A stretch of 64,000 nucleotides of DNA from Latrodectus hesperus (GCA_037975125.1 CM075853.1:75803609-75867608); one strand, 5' to 3'. Positions 1-18,734 are shown, counted from the stretch's first letter. The notes: a model not told the origin generated them from the letters alone. Program-made: numbers and translations.

Positions 1-624
1 ATTGCATGATTTGAGTAGTATCGAATATAGTAAATTATTCTATGGTTTTGATATAATTTTTAATAATAAAAGTTTAACTGTGATAAATATTTCACGTAAA
101 ACTTGGTGAGATCAGTTCAATGTAAATATAAATATTTTTTTACAAAGTATTAAACTTTGAATTTTCGTTATAGTTTTTTATTTCAGTAATTATTAAAATT
201 TTACATTAAAAAATAATGAAAATAATTTCATTATTTTGATTGACTTCAAAACCACGTTTGAAAATTTTCATAAGAAACAAAGTACAAATTTTCTTTAAAT
301 TCCTTTTCAATTCTGCTCAATTTTTACTATAAATGATGTATAACAGTTAATATTCTCCAAGTAAACAAGTGAATATAATGAAACTTGTATTTATTGATAT
401 TTATATCAATTACATTTTACTAATTATCTATAAAGCGTACTAAATACTAATTATCTTTAGAGAATTAATATTAAGTGTTATCCTCAAAACTATTTAATTG
501 TAGTGATATAATATATAAAAATAAAGGGAAATTTTAATTATTGTTAACAGTCTTTAACCATTCAAACCTTAAAATAGCAGTTTTAGACTAATAATAATGA
601 ACATTATGAAAAATATCAAAATCT
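1..624. other. AT-rich intergenic DNA
   Basis: Stop codons are dense in all frames. I see no repeat, RNA gene or coding relic in this stretch. Confidence 0.7.
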
Positions 625-626
625 TT

Positions 627-641
627 CAATAGATGGCAGCA
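627..641 (+). promoter_or_regulatory. CTCF-like core motif
   Basis: The sequence CAATAGATGGCAGCA contains AGATGGCAG, which fits the AGRKGGCRS core bound by CTCF in bilaterians. The upstream half of the motif fits only partly. It lies about 40 bp from the CpG-dense patch at 683, the only strongly GC-rich spot in the first 18 kb. A core this short can occur by chance, so function is unproven. Confidence 0.2.
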
Positions 642-682
642 CTATAGAAAGAAATATTTTTAAATATTCATTATCTACTGAA

Positions 683-760
683 CGCGTGCGCGCTCGCCCG
701 CGGGGGAATGTAATTAATAATCCCCTTCAATTGTTTGATTTAAAAGTCGCGAGTCCACTT
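683..760. other. CpG-dense micro-patch in AT-rich DNA
   Basis: Seven CpG dinucleotides fall within 20 bp (683-702, starting CGCGTGCGCG), followed by a G run, and two more CpGs occur in GTCGCGAG near 747. The flanks are almost pure A/T. No ORF is attached. It could be a regulatory remnant, the end of an unrecognised element, or a chance cluster. Confidence 0.5.
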
Positions 761-1472
761 AATTACGCTACTAAATATCTAATAATGAATTTAAAATCTT
801 CTCTCTCGTTTTCACTAATTGATAATTTATGTTTTTAAATAAAGGTACGCGATTACATATTATCATTCCAATGAATTTTGCAACAATAAATATGTGTGTA
901 CAATAATATTCAGTGTATTTATTTGAGGTTAACACAATTAATTATTTAGAATAACCATTAGTTACATACATTAAGAAACAATTATTCATAAGAAACGTTG
1001 CTCCTAGGTAGTTATGTATAAGTTTTTCCATTATATTATTAATATTAATCGAAATATTACCTCCCCTAAATAATAATTTCTTCAAAAATTTAAATATTAG
1101 CAAGTTTATGTTCAGATTAAAATAATGTACAAGAAAAAAAAGAAGAGATAGATGAAGTAATAAATAATAATATAATATTTATTAACTTAATATAATAAAA
1201 TTAATAAAAAAATAAAAGTTAAAAAAAATTTATATTACAAATAATAGCTCAAATAACGTTCGCAAAAATGAAAAGAAAATTACTTAAATAACGTATATAT
1301 GCTTTATATACAATAAACATCTATGATTCTTTCAACCAAAGAAATAATTCGATAATAAATCTGAGGAAAAATAGGTAATTATTTCCTCGGTTGAAATTGA
1401 TGAAACAATTTTTCAAAACTTTTTCTGTAACTCAGATTACTAATATCAGTTTTTTTGAAGGACTTTATTTTT

Positions 1473-1526
1473 GCATAAGTATATAGTGATACATAAGTAT
1501 ATACATGCATAAGTATATAGTGATTA
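1473..1526 (+). repeat. Three-copy degenerate tandem repeat, about 17 bp
   Basis: GCATAAGTATATAGTGAT is followed by a variant (ACATAAGTATATACAT) and then by the first form again. It is probably a small slippage-derived minisatellite. Confidence 0.6.
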
Positions 1527-2595
1527 GCATAAAAAACATATTATGAAGAATAGCGTATTAATTTTTTTCGACGTAGCTTTTAAATAAAATTATGTGCCAT
1601 ACAAATGATATAAATTATTTGTAGAAATCATAATCAACTTATGAAAAAAAAAGAAAAAAAAAAACCTTAATTGAATTCCTTAGGAGTGCAATTCAGTTGG
1701 TAATTTGGTTTCTTTTATCCCCTTTTTCTCTTATTTTCTCTTATATTTTTTAGTTCTCAACACAATGCGATAAATAGTACATTTATTTTCATAAATGAGA
1801 TTTTATATTACTTTTGAGGAAATCAATTCTGTAATAAGCGATATACTTAAAAAATCCTTAATTAAAGACTTAGAATGGTTATATATTATTAAGAATATAA
1901 GATTTATTAAACTAATTTTTCAATAATATTCTGAATACAATTAGTTATATAATAATTTATTTCAAAACTGTGGTTTATCACATAATAAGCTTTATTATTC
2001 CTAATAAAGTTAGTTTTGAAACTTCTAATTTTCTTGACACATTTGTTTTACTTGTCATTTCATATAAAAATTTGATTCTAAGTTTAATTTTGAATTTTTG
2101 AAAATGAAACTAATGAATATTATTATTTTAAAGTGCGTTCTCAAAAATGATAAAAAGTTATCTTTATGTATAAATGCATCATAATTACTGAGCAAACGAA
2201 CAATGAAAATAACTTTGTTAGGCAAAGATTAAATATCTAGATATCAACTTTTTTGAAATTTCATTACATTAAAAATTGAATACTGCATTGAATCTAATAT
2301 TATTAAGTTATAAAGTCTTATTTATAGTTAATATCTCAGATATTTAAATGTTTTTCGAAAATTTAATTTTTTCATTTTAATTTAATTTTATTTTCCCAGA
2401 GAAAATATATTTCTCTGTATTACGCATTTAATTTTTGACAAGTTTTGTGATTTTTATAAGCAGTATAGTGAAATATTTGCAAATTAGATGATTAATAAAA
2501 TAATCCTTTTAAAAATGCTTCAGTAAAGCTAACTTTACTGTTGAAAATATTTAATTATCTGTTTTTAGACTTTTTGGAGATTTTTGGTTTTATGG

Positions 2596-2622
2596 AGTTG
2601 GTGTAGCAGAGCTACACCAACT
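2596..2622. repeat. Perfect 12-bp hairpin with AGA loop
   Basis: AGTTGGTGTAGC is followed by AGA and then by its exact reverse complement. Half of the stem is G or C, unusual in this background. There is no T run to suggest a terminator and no adjacent gene. It may be a foldback relic of a mobile element. Confidence 0.7.
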
Positions 2623-5600
2623 GGGATTAGTAACAACAACAATATTTAATTATAAAATGCCATATTAAGATAATTTCTTGAATTACAGAATATCAAACAA
2701 AACCATTTATATTTCGCTGACTTATATTTGAAAAGAAATTTTGTAAATTGTATTTGTTTCAATTGTTTCCAAAGTTATTAAGCGTAATATTTCCAGAAAC
2801 ATTCAAAGCATATGAAATATTTGTTAAAAATATCACAAACATAAATTGGAGCAAAGTTTCTAACATTAATTTATGTTTAATAATGTTTAATATTGTCACT
2901 TTATTCATCTAAATCTTTGCTAAAAAGCAATTTCACATTTTAGTTCTAAAATATTTTAAAAGATTAGTTTCGACTAAAGTTAAAAAAGAATTTTCATTTA
3001 ATTATAGTTGATTGATAATATGTAGAATATGACCTAATAATTTCAAAATGACAAAAACAATAATGTAATAAAAAATTTTCAAAATTATTTTATTTAGCGA
3101 AAATGCTATTTTTCTTTTTTTAAAAATAAGATTGATTGCCATTGGTTGATTTCCATTGATTTCTATTCCAACTTACGTGAAAATTAAATTTTAAGTTTAA
3201 CAATTTTAGAAAATGATTGGCTTTTCATTGATTAATATCAAAAAATTATAAGCAAATCATTAATTCGTATAAGATTAAATATATTAATATTCATTAATAA
3301 TAATAATGATATAAAGTTTTTCATAACATTTTGAGAACTTGTTTCAGCAATGGTTGTATCAAACTGTACTATAACTTAAAATTGGAAATGAATGTGTAAG
3401 TTTATCTCAATTTTCAAAATTTTTATAATAATATCAACTCTTCCTCAGGAATTTGCCTATTATATGGATGCATTGCGATAGATTTCTAGATATTTTCATA
3501 TAAGATATAATATTTTTTATTTATTAGTAAATCTAGCATGCATTTTACCACAAAAAGAGATCAATATAAATTTCCACTCACTGATTTTATTTTAATGAAG
3601 CTTATTAAGCTATAAGAAGCGTAAATATAATATTTTGAATCATGTATACTCAACCACATTAAAGAATTCCAAATTATTGTTAAAAAGGAAAGAGTTTCAT
3701 AAAAATTCTTGACATATAAGAAAATTTTTATGCTGAAAATAATATTCACGTTAATTATTTATAACTCTAATTATAATTTATACATATTTTTTGCTTATTC
3801 GAATTATGTTTTCTCTTTATTTAAAAATATACTCAGCTTTTATTGCCAATTTGTATGATATCATAAAAATATTTCTATGCCTCATATTATTATTAAATGT
3901 AATTTATATATTTTAAACATCAAGAATACGAAAAAGATTTGATTTTTATATTTCGTTTTCTAAGCTATTACTGGTGTATTATTTTCAAATGAAATAATTT
4001 ACATCTTAAAGATTAGAATTAATTTAAAGCAGATGACAGAAATTTTCTGAACAATTACACATTTTCAAAAGCAAATTTTCAAACGAATAAAATTGCTTTT
4101 AATTCAACAAGCGCTTAACTTTAATCATCAAGTATTCATAATTAAACACATTTTCAAACATTAAAATACATAAAGTAATTATTTTAAAATATAAATTAAA
4201 GACTGTTTTCCTTACATATTTAAATGATTTAAGTGTGTATAATAATTAGGAATATTTGTATTTATAATTATTGATCTATCTTATGTACATAAAAGGCATT
4301 TTTCGAATAAAAAGCTATTTCACAATTTTATTAGAAATTAATCATAAAATCCCAACATGAAATTAGTGAATTTTTTAGAACATTTAGAAAGTAAACATTT
4401 ATTAGAATTTTACTATCGCAAAACATTTTTAAGCAGCCAATAACGAATTTTATATATCCTTCAAACAGAATTTAAAAACACAAATGTTAAAAACACGTGT
4501 CAATTCTAACGAACAAAATCTTTCTTTTCTCTTTCAATAATAAACTGATTATCATGATTACATAAACCTAATAACAAGAATTTTGAATAATGATAAGAAA
4601 AATCAATGTTTACTTTCTCCTTCTATTATAATTTAAAGTTCTTTAATAACAGCGTGAAATTAACTTTTTTTTAAATATGAGCTATATTTAGTAAGTTTAA
4701 TTATTATAAAAGTTTACATTTATTTGCACTAAAAATTTTCTATAGTTGAAAAAATTAGAAAATTTAGAAAAATAAAAAAGTACTTTCCATTAGAGTATTT
4801 TATGATGCTTAAAAGGATTTTATTGATTAACATTTTAAAAGAATTTTTTCTAATTTTATAATAAACTTTTATTTCGAAATAAAATTCAATAACTTCACTC
4901 CCTTGAACATATTTTTAATTAAAAATTCATGAGAACAAAATTAAATCTCTATCCAAACACGTGACCAATACTTTTGTTATGAAAAAATGGGAACAAATTC
5001 TCGAGATTAAAACAGTAAACTGAGTTTAAGTCTTATTTTAATTTTTTAAATTTAACTATTTTATAAATCTTTTTTCTTATAAAAGGTATTTTTTATTTAC
5101 TATTATTATCTTAAACATTATTTATATATCTAATCTTAAGCATAAAAAATCAGTAATTACAGTTTGGCAAGTGGGGTATAATGATCTTAATGATATTAAG
5201 TTTTTGAAAGATTGAAAAAAAAATCTTTTATGTCAGGTAAAAGTTTATTTGCGAAAAATAAAAATTTATGCTTAATATACGTAAAGCACTTAGCTATCTT
5301 GAATTTATACATAAAAAATTAATAATTCTTCATGAATAAGGCATTTTCTATATTATTCACGATTGAATTTACTCATACCTATTGGAAATAATCAAAATTT
5401 TCCTGACTTACTCAAAATTATGAGTGCTCAATTTTTTCAATTTCTTTAACGTATTTGACAATATAAATTTGGATTAGTGATATATTTTTTACTCAGCAAC
5501 TCATGGGTCACATTTAATGAACTCAAATGAATGAAATTACTGCATTAAATAAAAAAAACTTTTCAGCCCCGAAAATCAATTTTAATTTGATAAAATATTC

Positions 5601-5627
5601 TTGACATTTTCGTGACTACACTCGGCA

Positions 5628-5663
5628 TTCATTGACGTCAATGAACGAAAGTCATGTGATTGG
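5628..5663. promoter_or_regulatory. 18-bp palindrome with CRE, plus inverted CCAAT box
   Basis: TTCATTGACGTCAATGAA is a perfect 18-bp palindrome centred on a full cAMP-response element, TGACGTCA (5633-5640). An inverted CCAAT box, ATTGG, lies at 5659-5663. CRE plus CCAAT is a common promoter or enhancer pairing, but no TATA box or coding exon is visible nearby, so only a distal element could be proposed. Confidence 0.35.
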
Positions 5664-6492
5664 ACATGTTGAAATGTAAAAAAAATAAAATCGGACTGAA
5701 ATTGTTTTTTAATGTTCCTAATTAAATGAGCATCAGCAAATCGTTAGGGAATAAAAATTTAAGAAATTTAACTGAAATTTATATTTCCTGATATTACATT
5801 ACTATGTATAAAAATTTCATATTAAAAAATCTATTTGCAAATTAGTAATTTCAACTTTTTTAAATTTTAAACAGTTTTTCTCTCTAACACTTCATTTTGT
5901 CTCATTATCTCTTTTATTTGAAATATTTAAACTAAATATGTGGTACAGCCTGATTCTTAAATTAAAAGTGACTTTAAAAATTTTATTCCTCTATACAACT
6001 TGTCTTATTTGAAAATCTAGTAGACAATTACACTTTTGAATTTAGTTTAACAGTAATTAAAACTGCTTTTCTTTAACTTTATTCATTGTTTTTATCAAAT
6101 TGTTTTGCAATAACAAGCTCCTTGTCTTTTTACCATTTTTACTTAAGAAAACTGTTTTTTAACATAGATTAGTTTACTATTACTACAAAAAAGAAATTGA
6201 CTGAAATTAAACATTTCCTTTTCAAATCATTTCCTACTGCAACGCAAGATAATGCAGTAAACTTATTTTTGAAAAAGAAATTAACCGTTGCTAATGGAAT
6301 AATCTAGATCTCCTGAATTACAAAATATCAGGAATATTGTCTGTTTTCTAAGAATATTAGTGAAAATAAAGATACAAATGTTAAGCATTCCGAACTTATG
6401 AATAAATCTCTATTTTTTTCTTACTAGAATTCTTTGTTAGTTTTCTTAAGTTAAAATATGGATCATGCGGTTGTATATATTAAAATGTAATC

Positions 6493-6605
<113 letters not shown>

Positions 6606-7862
6606 ATAGATAAGAATTTAACTTCCTCCTATTCAAATACGAACTCCAAAATAAACTATCGTAAATAACCTGTTGAAATTTAAAATTAAAAATCAATTTA
6701 ATTTTTATTTTTTTAAAAACTAACTTCAAGTTTTTAATTTAAACAAATATATTTGCATCTAGAATTTAAATCTCCTAGAATATAATCTGTGGAAATAAAA
6801 TTATTCGTTCATATTGTTTTAATAATACAGATGTAGAATCAATATTTTTAACATATTGGAAAGTCAACATTAATATATGGAATGTAAAATTAATATTAAA
6901 TAGAAGTTAATTTCTTGGGTAATATAACATTTTTTCTTGTAAAAATCATTGACATTTTTTATTATTTTTCTGAATTCGGAAACAAAAATTATAAGTGAAA
7001 TATCTTCCAATTTTAGAGATATATTATTATATGAATATGTAGGGTAAATGAGAAATACAGTTGATGTTGTAAAATAATTTCCCAAAACGATAGTTTTGGA
7101 TTTTATTTTATTGATTATTAAGACTTAAAGTAAATTTGATTAATTAAGTTATCGTAAATTCAGCTATTGAATATATTTTTAGAACATTAATTGATTTTTC
7201 TAGTTTATTTTTACATTATGAGGAGTATAATTTATTAAAAGCGTATGCTAATAATATATGCTCTTTGAAGTTTTATTCAAAATCGTTTGCTTTCTTAGTT
7301 TCTAGAATACAATTTGGCTTAGAGATTCGTCATGACATATTTAACAATTGAAGTAAGCAGTTTCTGATTTTATTATATGTTATTGATTAGCAGTAGACAG
7401 TTTTGACATTTTTATTAATTGAAATCTTATTTCAGCTTTTAATTAATAATGCTGTGAGTAGAGAAAACAAATATTTTCAATGGAACTGGAGTCAATTTTC
7501 GTTGAAATAGTTGTGAGTAATTTAAAATGATATGCTTGTACTACTCCTTAATTTTATATATTATTTTCCCCTCCTAATTAAAAGATTCTCAAATTAAAGA
7601 AAATTATGAATACGCTAAACATATCAGCTTTATTATATGCAAAATTTATCTACTAGTATCGTTTTTGTTGACAATTTTAACCCTGGATAATGCTTATTTG
7701 TGTCTTAATAATTTTCACCAATGTTGATCCTTTACTAGTGTAATAAATAAACTAAGCTCGTCAATACTTCACAAATCTGTTATAAAATGTTAGATTATTT
7801 TGGTCGGTTGTTAAAATATTGCCTGGAATAATTAATACCGATATGGTAAATAATTTTCTATG

Positions 7863-7906
7863 ACTTATCAAACTTAACTTTTAAACTAAAATTAAGTTTG
7901 ATAAGT
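7863..7906. repeat. Perfect 15-bp hairpin, 14-nt loop
   Basis: ACTTATCAAACTTAA (7863-7877) is repeated as its exact reverse complement at 7892-7906. The flanks do not pair further. The stem is shorter than a typical pre-miRNA, so a foldback element or chance palindrome is also possible. Confidence 0.65.
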
Positions 7907-8724
7907 GCGTAATTACTTATTACAACGTCATTGTTCTGTCACTTATTCTGGAAAGGGCAAAATCTGCATATGATTTCACAAGTGTTGCCATGAACTCAAT
8001 ATTTATTCTTAATATCATTATACATGTAAAAATATAATAAATCATTTCAGAATTTAAAAGACTCATTTGTTATGTGGATGGAAGTTTGATATTAGATATT
8101 TATTCTGATTAAAATTCCATTTATGGATTTATACTTTTAGTGAAATGCCAAATTTTTACCGAACTACTTTATATTCTTCACCAAATATTTTTACAAATTA
8201 TGAATTCATATGGTTAATTTTATAACATTTTCTTATTATAAATTCCCTATATATATTACCTTTATTTCCTAGGAGAAAATGTAACAAAACACAAGTATCA
8301 AGAAAACATTAAATTTTCTACATAAGGCTGAATATAACGAAAGCGTTTTATACTTTTTATAGTAAGTTTTAAAGAATGTGAAATATTTATTTCATCATCT
8401 ATATCTGCTTACCAAATATAATTTAAATACAGTAAAAAGCATTCAATGTTTATGAAACATTGATTCTATGATAATATGTAAATAATTTTCTTTTACTTTT
8501 ATTGGGCATTTTATCTGACAAATTTTATATTTCAAAACTTGGATGAAATAATAATATACATGGAAATAAGCGAAGTAAAATAAATAAATATGAAAAACAA
8601 AAAGTATAAAATTCAAATTAAGTGTTCACTGAATTTGGTTTCAAATACTTTAAATTTATTATCAGTAAAAACTATTACGGCACATAACTTACAAGAGATG
8701 AAAAATATAGTATTCCACATATAT

Positions 8725-8817
8725 TGTTCATCTCTTGTTCATTTTATTCAAATTTTCAGTTCTTTTATTCAGTTTTTTATTCATCTTATTCAGTTATTGT
8801 TCATCTTATTCAGTTTT
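8725..8817 (+). repeat. Degenerate tandem repeat rich in TTCATCTTATTCAGTT
   Basis: The motif recurs about five times with variants; the last two copies are nearly identical and about 20 bp apart. It creates a hydrophobic Phe/Ile/Leu-rich frame on the plus strand that I regard as a by-product. Confidence 0.55.
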
Positions 8818-11800
8818 AGACTTAGCAACCTTTCAGAAATTTGGATATATTATTAAAATCATAAGTGTATAATTGCAATGATTAAATTTCTGTAAAATTT
8901 ATTTTATAATTTATGCAATTTTTATTATTTACTGTAAAAAAATTCTATCCTGTGAGAAAACGTTTTCGATGAAACAAAATTATTAAAGCTTGCATCAAAA
9001 CTTTTTCAAAGTAAACAGCATGAAAATGATAGTAATTTTTTAAAAAAAATTAAATCCCATGGGATTTTTTAAAACTTTTATAAAAACTTTAATCCTTTTT
9101 ATAAAGCCTTTATTTAGTTCATTTTGTAAGTAAATTATTTATTATTGAAGAAAATAGAAACATTTCTTTCATGTCGAATAAATATTTGAAATTTATAAAA
9201 AGATTTCTGAATTTATATTATTCAAGTGAAAATGCAGAGATTCATTCAAATTTCTACATTTTCATTTAAACAGTGCATGGATTAAACTATGATTATTTAA
9301 GCACGAATATAAACAAATTGACTCTCTCTTCGAATTTAATTACATCTCCTTGTATATTTTCCAAATACATGCAATCAATGATTGATGAAGGTATATCTAT
9401 TTAATAAAAATATGTTCCAAAACGCAAGCTGGTCTATTTATAGAAATCTCAGGAGAATAACCAATTAATCTACTTTCTGATCACGTACAGCAGTATCATC
9501 AAAAGCTTATTTTTGTTGGCAAAGCATTCGCTAAGAATTATAGTCCGAATTTACACGCAAACAATTCATTCATATGCATTTTTCTTACATTAGTTTATTT
9601 CATTTATTCTAATAAATATGTATGTTATATGCCATCCACGATAATGCACAAAAAATGCTTCAGCATATCATAACTTTTTATTACCATCTGACCTTTCGAA
9701 GTGGAATAGTTAACATTCACGTGCGAAATTTCATTAAATGAATTCCAAAGGCAAATGATTTGAGATATTAATGACACTTGCATACGCTAATGCACACATT
9801 TGCATCCTCTTTTCGATACTCAAGCTCTAATTTATTTATCATTGATGAGTTATTAATTCTAATTGAATATATTATAATTTTTCATTATATGAGTCCATAA
9901 TTTTTGAAATTTAATGAAAATTAGTAAATTATATAACATAATATTTGGTATTGTGGAATTCTGAAGTGCATTTCTCGCCATTAATGTGATTCTTCGAATT
10001 TCTGAAATCTCCCTCTGTATGTGCTTACATAGATAAGGTTGAATTTTGTTTACTACATAATTATTAATGTACACGTAATTAGTAACGTTTTTTCATTATG
10101 AAATTGTTTTTAATTTTAATGGTCCTTATTTTATGATAGAAATATTTAGATTTAAATTTGTTACTATTCAAAAGTGCTCCTAATACTTGTCTTTTTAATG
10201 TATCACAAAATGTTCTCTTAAATATTCTTAATCGATATTTCAGTTTCTAACTATAAACGCTAGAAAATCAGTATATTATAATATTATATGAATACTGTTA
10301 AAATATAATCAAATTCCACGCATCTATAAAATAAATTCCTATCAGATTGCATATTGTTACTTTAATACACATATGGAAGAAATCATTCTTAAGTACACAC
10401 ATTTAAAATAATGTTACAGGTTTGAGCATCTTACAATTTAATAATTGTAATCCTTTACGTTTATGAAAAATTATATATCTGCAAAAGAAATCATATTTTT
10501 GGAATAAACGTGAATAATATAAAAATGCGTCGCACCGACATTTTTTCATTAAAATTGTAATGCATATATTCTAATTTCCTCTTTAAAATAGATAGTAGGA
10601 GCATTTTATATTCATACTTACGGAAAGAAAATATGTAGAATAAGCAGAATTATTTGAATATTTTTATTATTTTCAGAATAAATTTAACTGTCTGGCAGAT
10701 TTTTTTAATAAAACAAACAGGATATGAATTGAAGCTATTTAAAAAACAATGATAGTTAGTCTGACAGGGTTAAAACACAGTTCTTTCACAATAATTTAGA
10801 TGACTTATTTTCTTACTTTCTCTTTTTGCATGCAAGTGCTAATAGAAAGTGAATACTCTCGAGTTAACATCCAGTCAAATAATCTTTATAAGAAAAGTGG
10901 ATTTCAAACCCATGCAAATATTTGTACCAAATGTGGATGTTGAAACCACGAACAACTGCAATGAAACACAAAGTACTGACTTTACAGTTATCATGTTAGA
11001 TATTATAATAATTAAAGTTTAAAAAAATTATTTGTTTATTAGATATTTGAAAGTGAAAACATAACTCTCATTTTTTCTCCATAGATGTTATTGCTAGTTG
11101 AAAAATTCTTGTGAGTTAATCGAATTTGTATATTAGACTCAATTTTAATTTCTACATTATGTTTTAAAAGCGCATGTTATGCAGAGTACTTTTTCATAAG
11201 TTCTGCTACAAGTATGGGACTTCTTTTTATATATGTGACTTCATTCTGTGAAGGTTAAGACACTTTCCTCAGAAAATATACAAATAAAAACATTAGACAA
11301 ATACAGGTTGATTTATTTTATTAATAAATTACTTTCAATTATAATAAATTGTTAAAGGATAATCTATCTTGTTTATTGGCATTATGTAAAATTTTCAACT
11401 TCTGCCAACATGGCCCAGAAATGGATTCGCATGTTATGTTTACCATAACGCATATTATTTTGATATTTCATATCAGTATATGGTACAGCTCTTTTGTGTA
11501 GTGGCTTATGAGATTTTTTTTCATCCTATGTTTTATTCATGAACTACCTGTATTATTGTATTATATGTTACATTTATCGATGAATTAATCATGAACATTC
11601 AACTACATTTATGTGCTTTTAGTTTTTTCCTATTATTTAGCCAAAGAATGATATGGAAAATCAACCATGTTCAATTACTGTTTAATCAATTAGCTGTTGA
11701 ATATAAAACTTATCAATAACGTTCTCAAACTGAAGTTTAAAGAATTTTTATGGATGTATAAGACTCGAAAAATATGACATTGCTCTTTGAAATATATTTA

Positions 11801-14530
11801 AGTTAGAATCATCCCAACTATGGCAACTAAAGTATTACAATATCTGATAACTTTATTGCTAAACTTTTCAGACATCATCGTAAAATAAAGTCTTTGAAAA
11901 GGTACCTTGTTCTTCACTTGTTAAAAAATAAGTTAAAAATTTTAAATTGTTTTAGCAAAACTAAATTTTTCCACACTTTTATACAATTTACAAGAAAACT
12001 CAAATGCACTTCATTACTTATAGATTAATACTCTGATTTAAAGAAAAGGCTTTTATTTTAATGTGGTTTCTCATTTTAATGATCACTTAAATTAATTAAA
12101 AGATTTCACTCACAGCTAAATCTCAGCTGATAAATTTAATTTTAACAAGACATTATTTTAATCTTTGATATTTTGCCATATGCTTTAGAAGTCTAAAACT
12201 TTTCAAACTTTTAAAAAGGAAGATTTTAAAACAGAAAATGAAGACCATATTCTCGATTGAGGTGTTCTAGTTTTTCAAATATAAACAACAACAGTTACAG
12301 AATAAAAAATGGAGTATTTTTAATAAAATGTTCTCATTAATATTGTATATTCTTTGAAATCTTTATTTTCTGTTGCATCATTGTTCTGAGATATTTTAAA
12401 TTTTCAGTACATAAGATCTATTCAATAAATTTATATTTTGATATATATTATAAAATATCATTTTAATTAATTAAATTAAAGTATTTTCAGCAAAATGTGC
12501 TAAATCGCTGTTATGTAGTTTTATTGAAACAAATTTAGATAATGTCAATCAATTTGAAATCTAGAATTTAAAGACGTGATCACTTAAATAAAGATTCTGA
12601 GAAATCTAACAATTATATATAATTAACTTGTTTAGAATCACTGACGTTCGCTTAGAGATAATGTGATAATAACTGAGAAATAACGTAGTAAGTGTTTTAA
12701 TTGTATTTTGTCAGAGCAGTGGGAAAAGTTTATGCAGTAATTAAATTTCTTAGTTAGAAGCAAGGGAAAAGTGATTGGCGTGTTCAAGTTTTAATCATTA
12801 AATAAAACTCTGAAAGAGAGAGATGTTTCACCGATGTATAATAAATATTTTGTTTAATTAATTAAGCGATAAGAAAATATAAAAAGAACTGATGTAAATA
12901 AATATAAAATATCCCATAAAAAGTTATTTTGAATGTTGAAAATATATTAGTTTTATCATATGATGAAATATATTTTATTTCCAGAGATGATGAAGTTAAA
13001 GCATGATGTGTGTCTCTTAAGCCAAACAAGAGAAAATATCGCAACATATTTGCTTGTTCATTAACAAATACTAAATTTTAATTAATTAAAAGAGCGTGTA
13101 AAAACAATTAAACATAAGTATAAAAAATCGAAGAATAAATTACTTAGGGTGTTAATAATATTATTCTCATTTAATGATATGTGTGTGATGAAATATATTT
13201 TAATCTGAAAAATTCTGAGGTTAGTTTTGATATCAGAGTTGGATTAAAAAAAGAAAATTTATTATTATTTAAATCATACTGATTTGCTGAATTGCATTAT
13301 TGCATTGACTTGGAAAAACTTAGTTATTTTCTGCTTTATATTTCATAGTAAATTCAGCAAAAATGTTAATCAATTATTGTAGTGGCTTTTAAATTAAAAG
13401 TTTATTAATTATTCTTCCTTATGAAATTCCATGAAAATTAAACTTGGAGATCCTTAAGAATTAACATTATTTTAATAATTTTATGCATACAAATTCATTA
13501 AAAATTTTAAGAATTTTCATTTAATTTATAAAATAACACTTTTATATGTGAAATACTCTATATTTCTTGCATTTATTACATATAAAGCAAAATGTAAATT
13601 ACCGAATATTTGAATAAAATAATTTTTGTTGTAGCATAAGCACTTAGTTTGAAGGATAATTTAATGTGTTTTAATATATTTAATAAAGCATCACTTTCAA
13701 ATGATGTTAAAACATAAATACATTTCTAAACTTATTACATTCATGACATTCTAGTGTGTGTTTTAATTATTGCAATATTTAATAACAAATTATAATGAAT
13801 TTATGGACATCTATATTTTATGAATGATGTAAAGACATAATTAGAAGTGACTATTCATTTTTTTACCAAACTATTTCAAAAATAAGAGAAAATATCTTGT
13901 GTATTTAAAATAGTTTAAGATAAAAAATATGCAATATTTACTCAAAAATGAAAGATTCAAGAAAAAAAATTTTTCTAGACAGTTTTATAGCATTTATTTA
14001 CGAAAATAAATATCTCATATACATAAAAATAAGTTTCTTTTGCATTGAAATCACAAGCTTATTTAAATGGATCATCGATTTTTATTTTCTGATTTATTTA
14101 GTTAGAAATTCTACATATTTTCTTTAAGCAAAAGATGAAAAGAAATATAAAATATTGTCTGAAATCAATAATGTGACTCAAAGTGAGATACATTTGAAAA
14201 TCCGGGAAATTTACAATTATCGATCATTTGGAAATGATGTGTAAGAAAATAAGCTTTATTTATGGATTTCAATTTAAAGATTAAATGTTTTTTTTTCACA
14301 AAAGAAATTATAAATTATTGCCCATGATATCCTTTTGTGCTTCAATTGTTCATACATATTAGGATATAATTTTACAATTGTGGTAATTTTAGATATAATT
14401 TAAAAAATTATTTCAGAAAAAAACTTTGGAGTATTGATCATTTGATTTTTTTCCATAAATATATTTCTTAGTTTCTTCAAAAGCTTTAAATATTCCATAA
14501 AATAAATAAAATTTAAAGTAATTATATAGA

Positions 14531-18474
<3,944 letters not shown>

Positions 18475-18734
18475 ATGAATGTGTATATGTTTGTGGTGGG
18501 TGTGGGTAATATATGTGTGTGTGAATGTATATGAATATTTTTTACTTTGAATTTTTAATCTGAAAAAGACAGTTTTCTCGCTGAGTTTTCTAAATACATA
18601 TGACTAAATTGTAAAAAAAAAAAATCGTTAAGCCATTAGTTTCACGGTACTTTGACTTTAGATCAACTTTAAAGTAGATTAAAGGAGAAACTTGGGAAGG
18701 ATTGTGAAAAAAAGTCACCCCTGCGTCCATCAGC

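Noticed and set aside
8590..8856. 88-codon plus frame as a membrane protein
   Set aside because: Its hydrophobic second half is produced by a degenerate TTCATCTTATTCAGTT repeat, and the first half has no motif.
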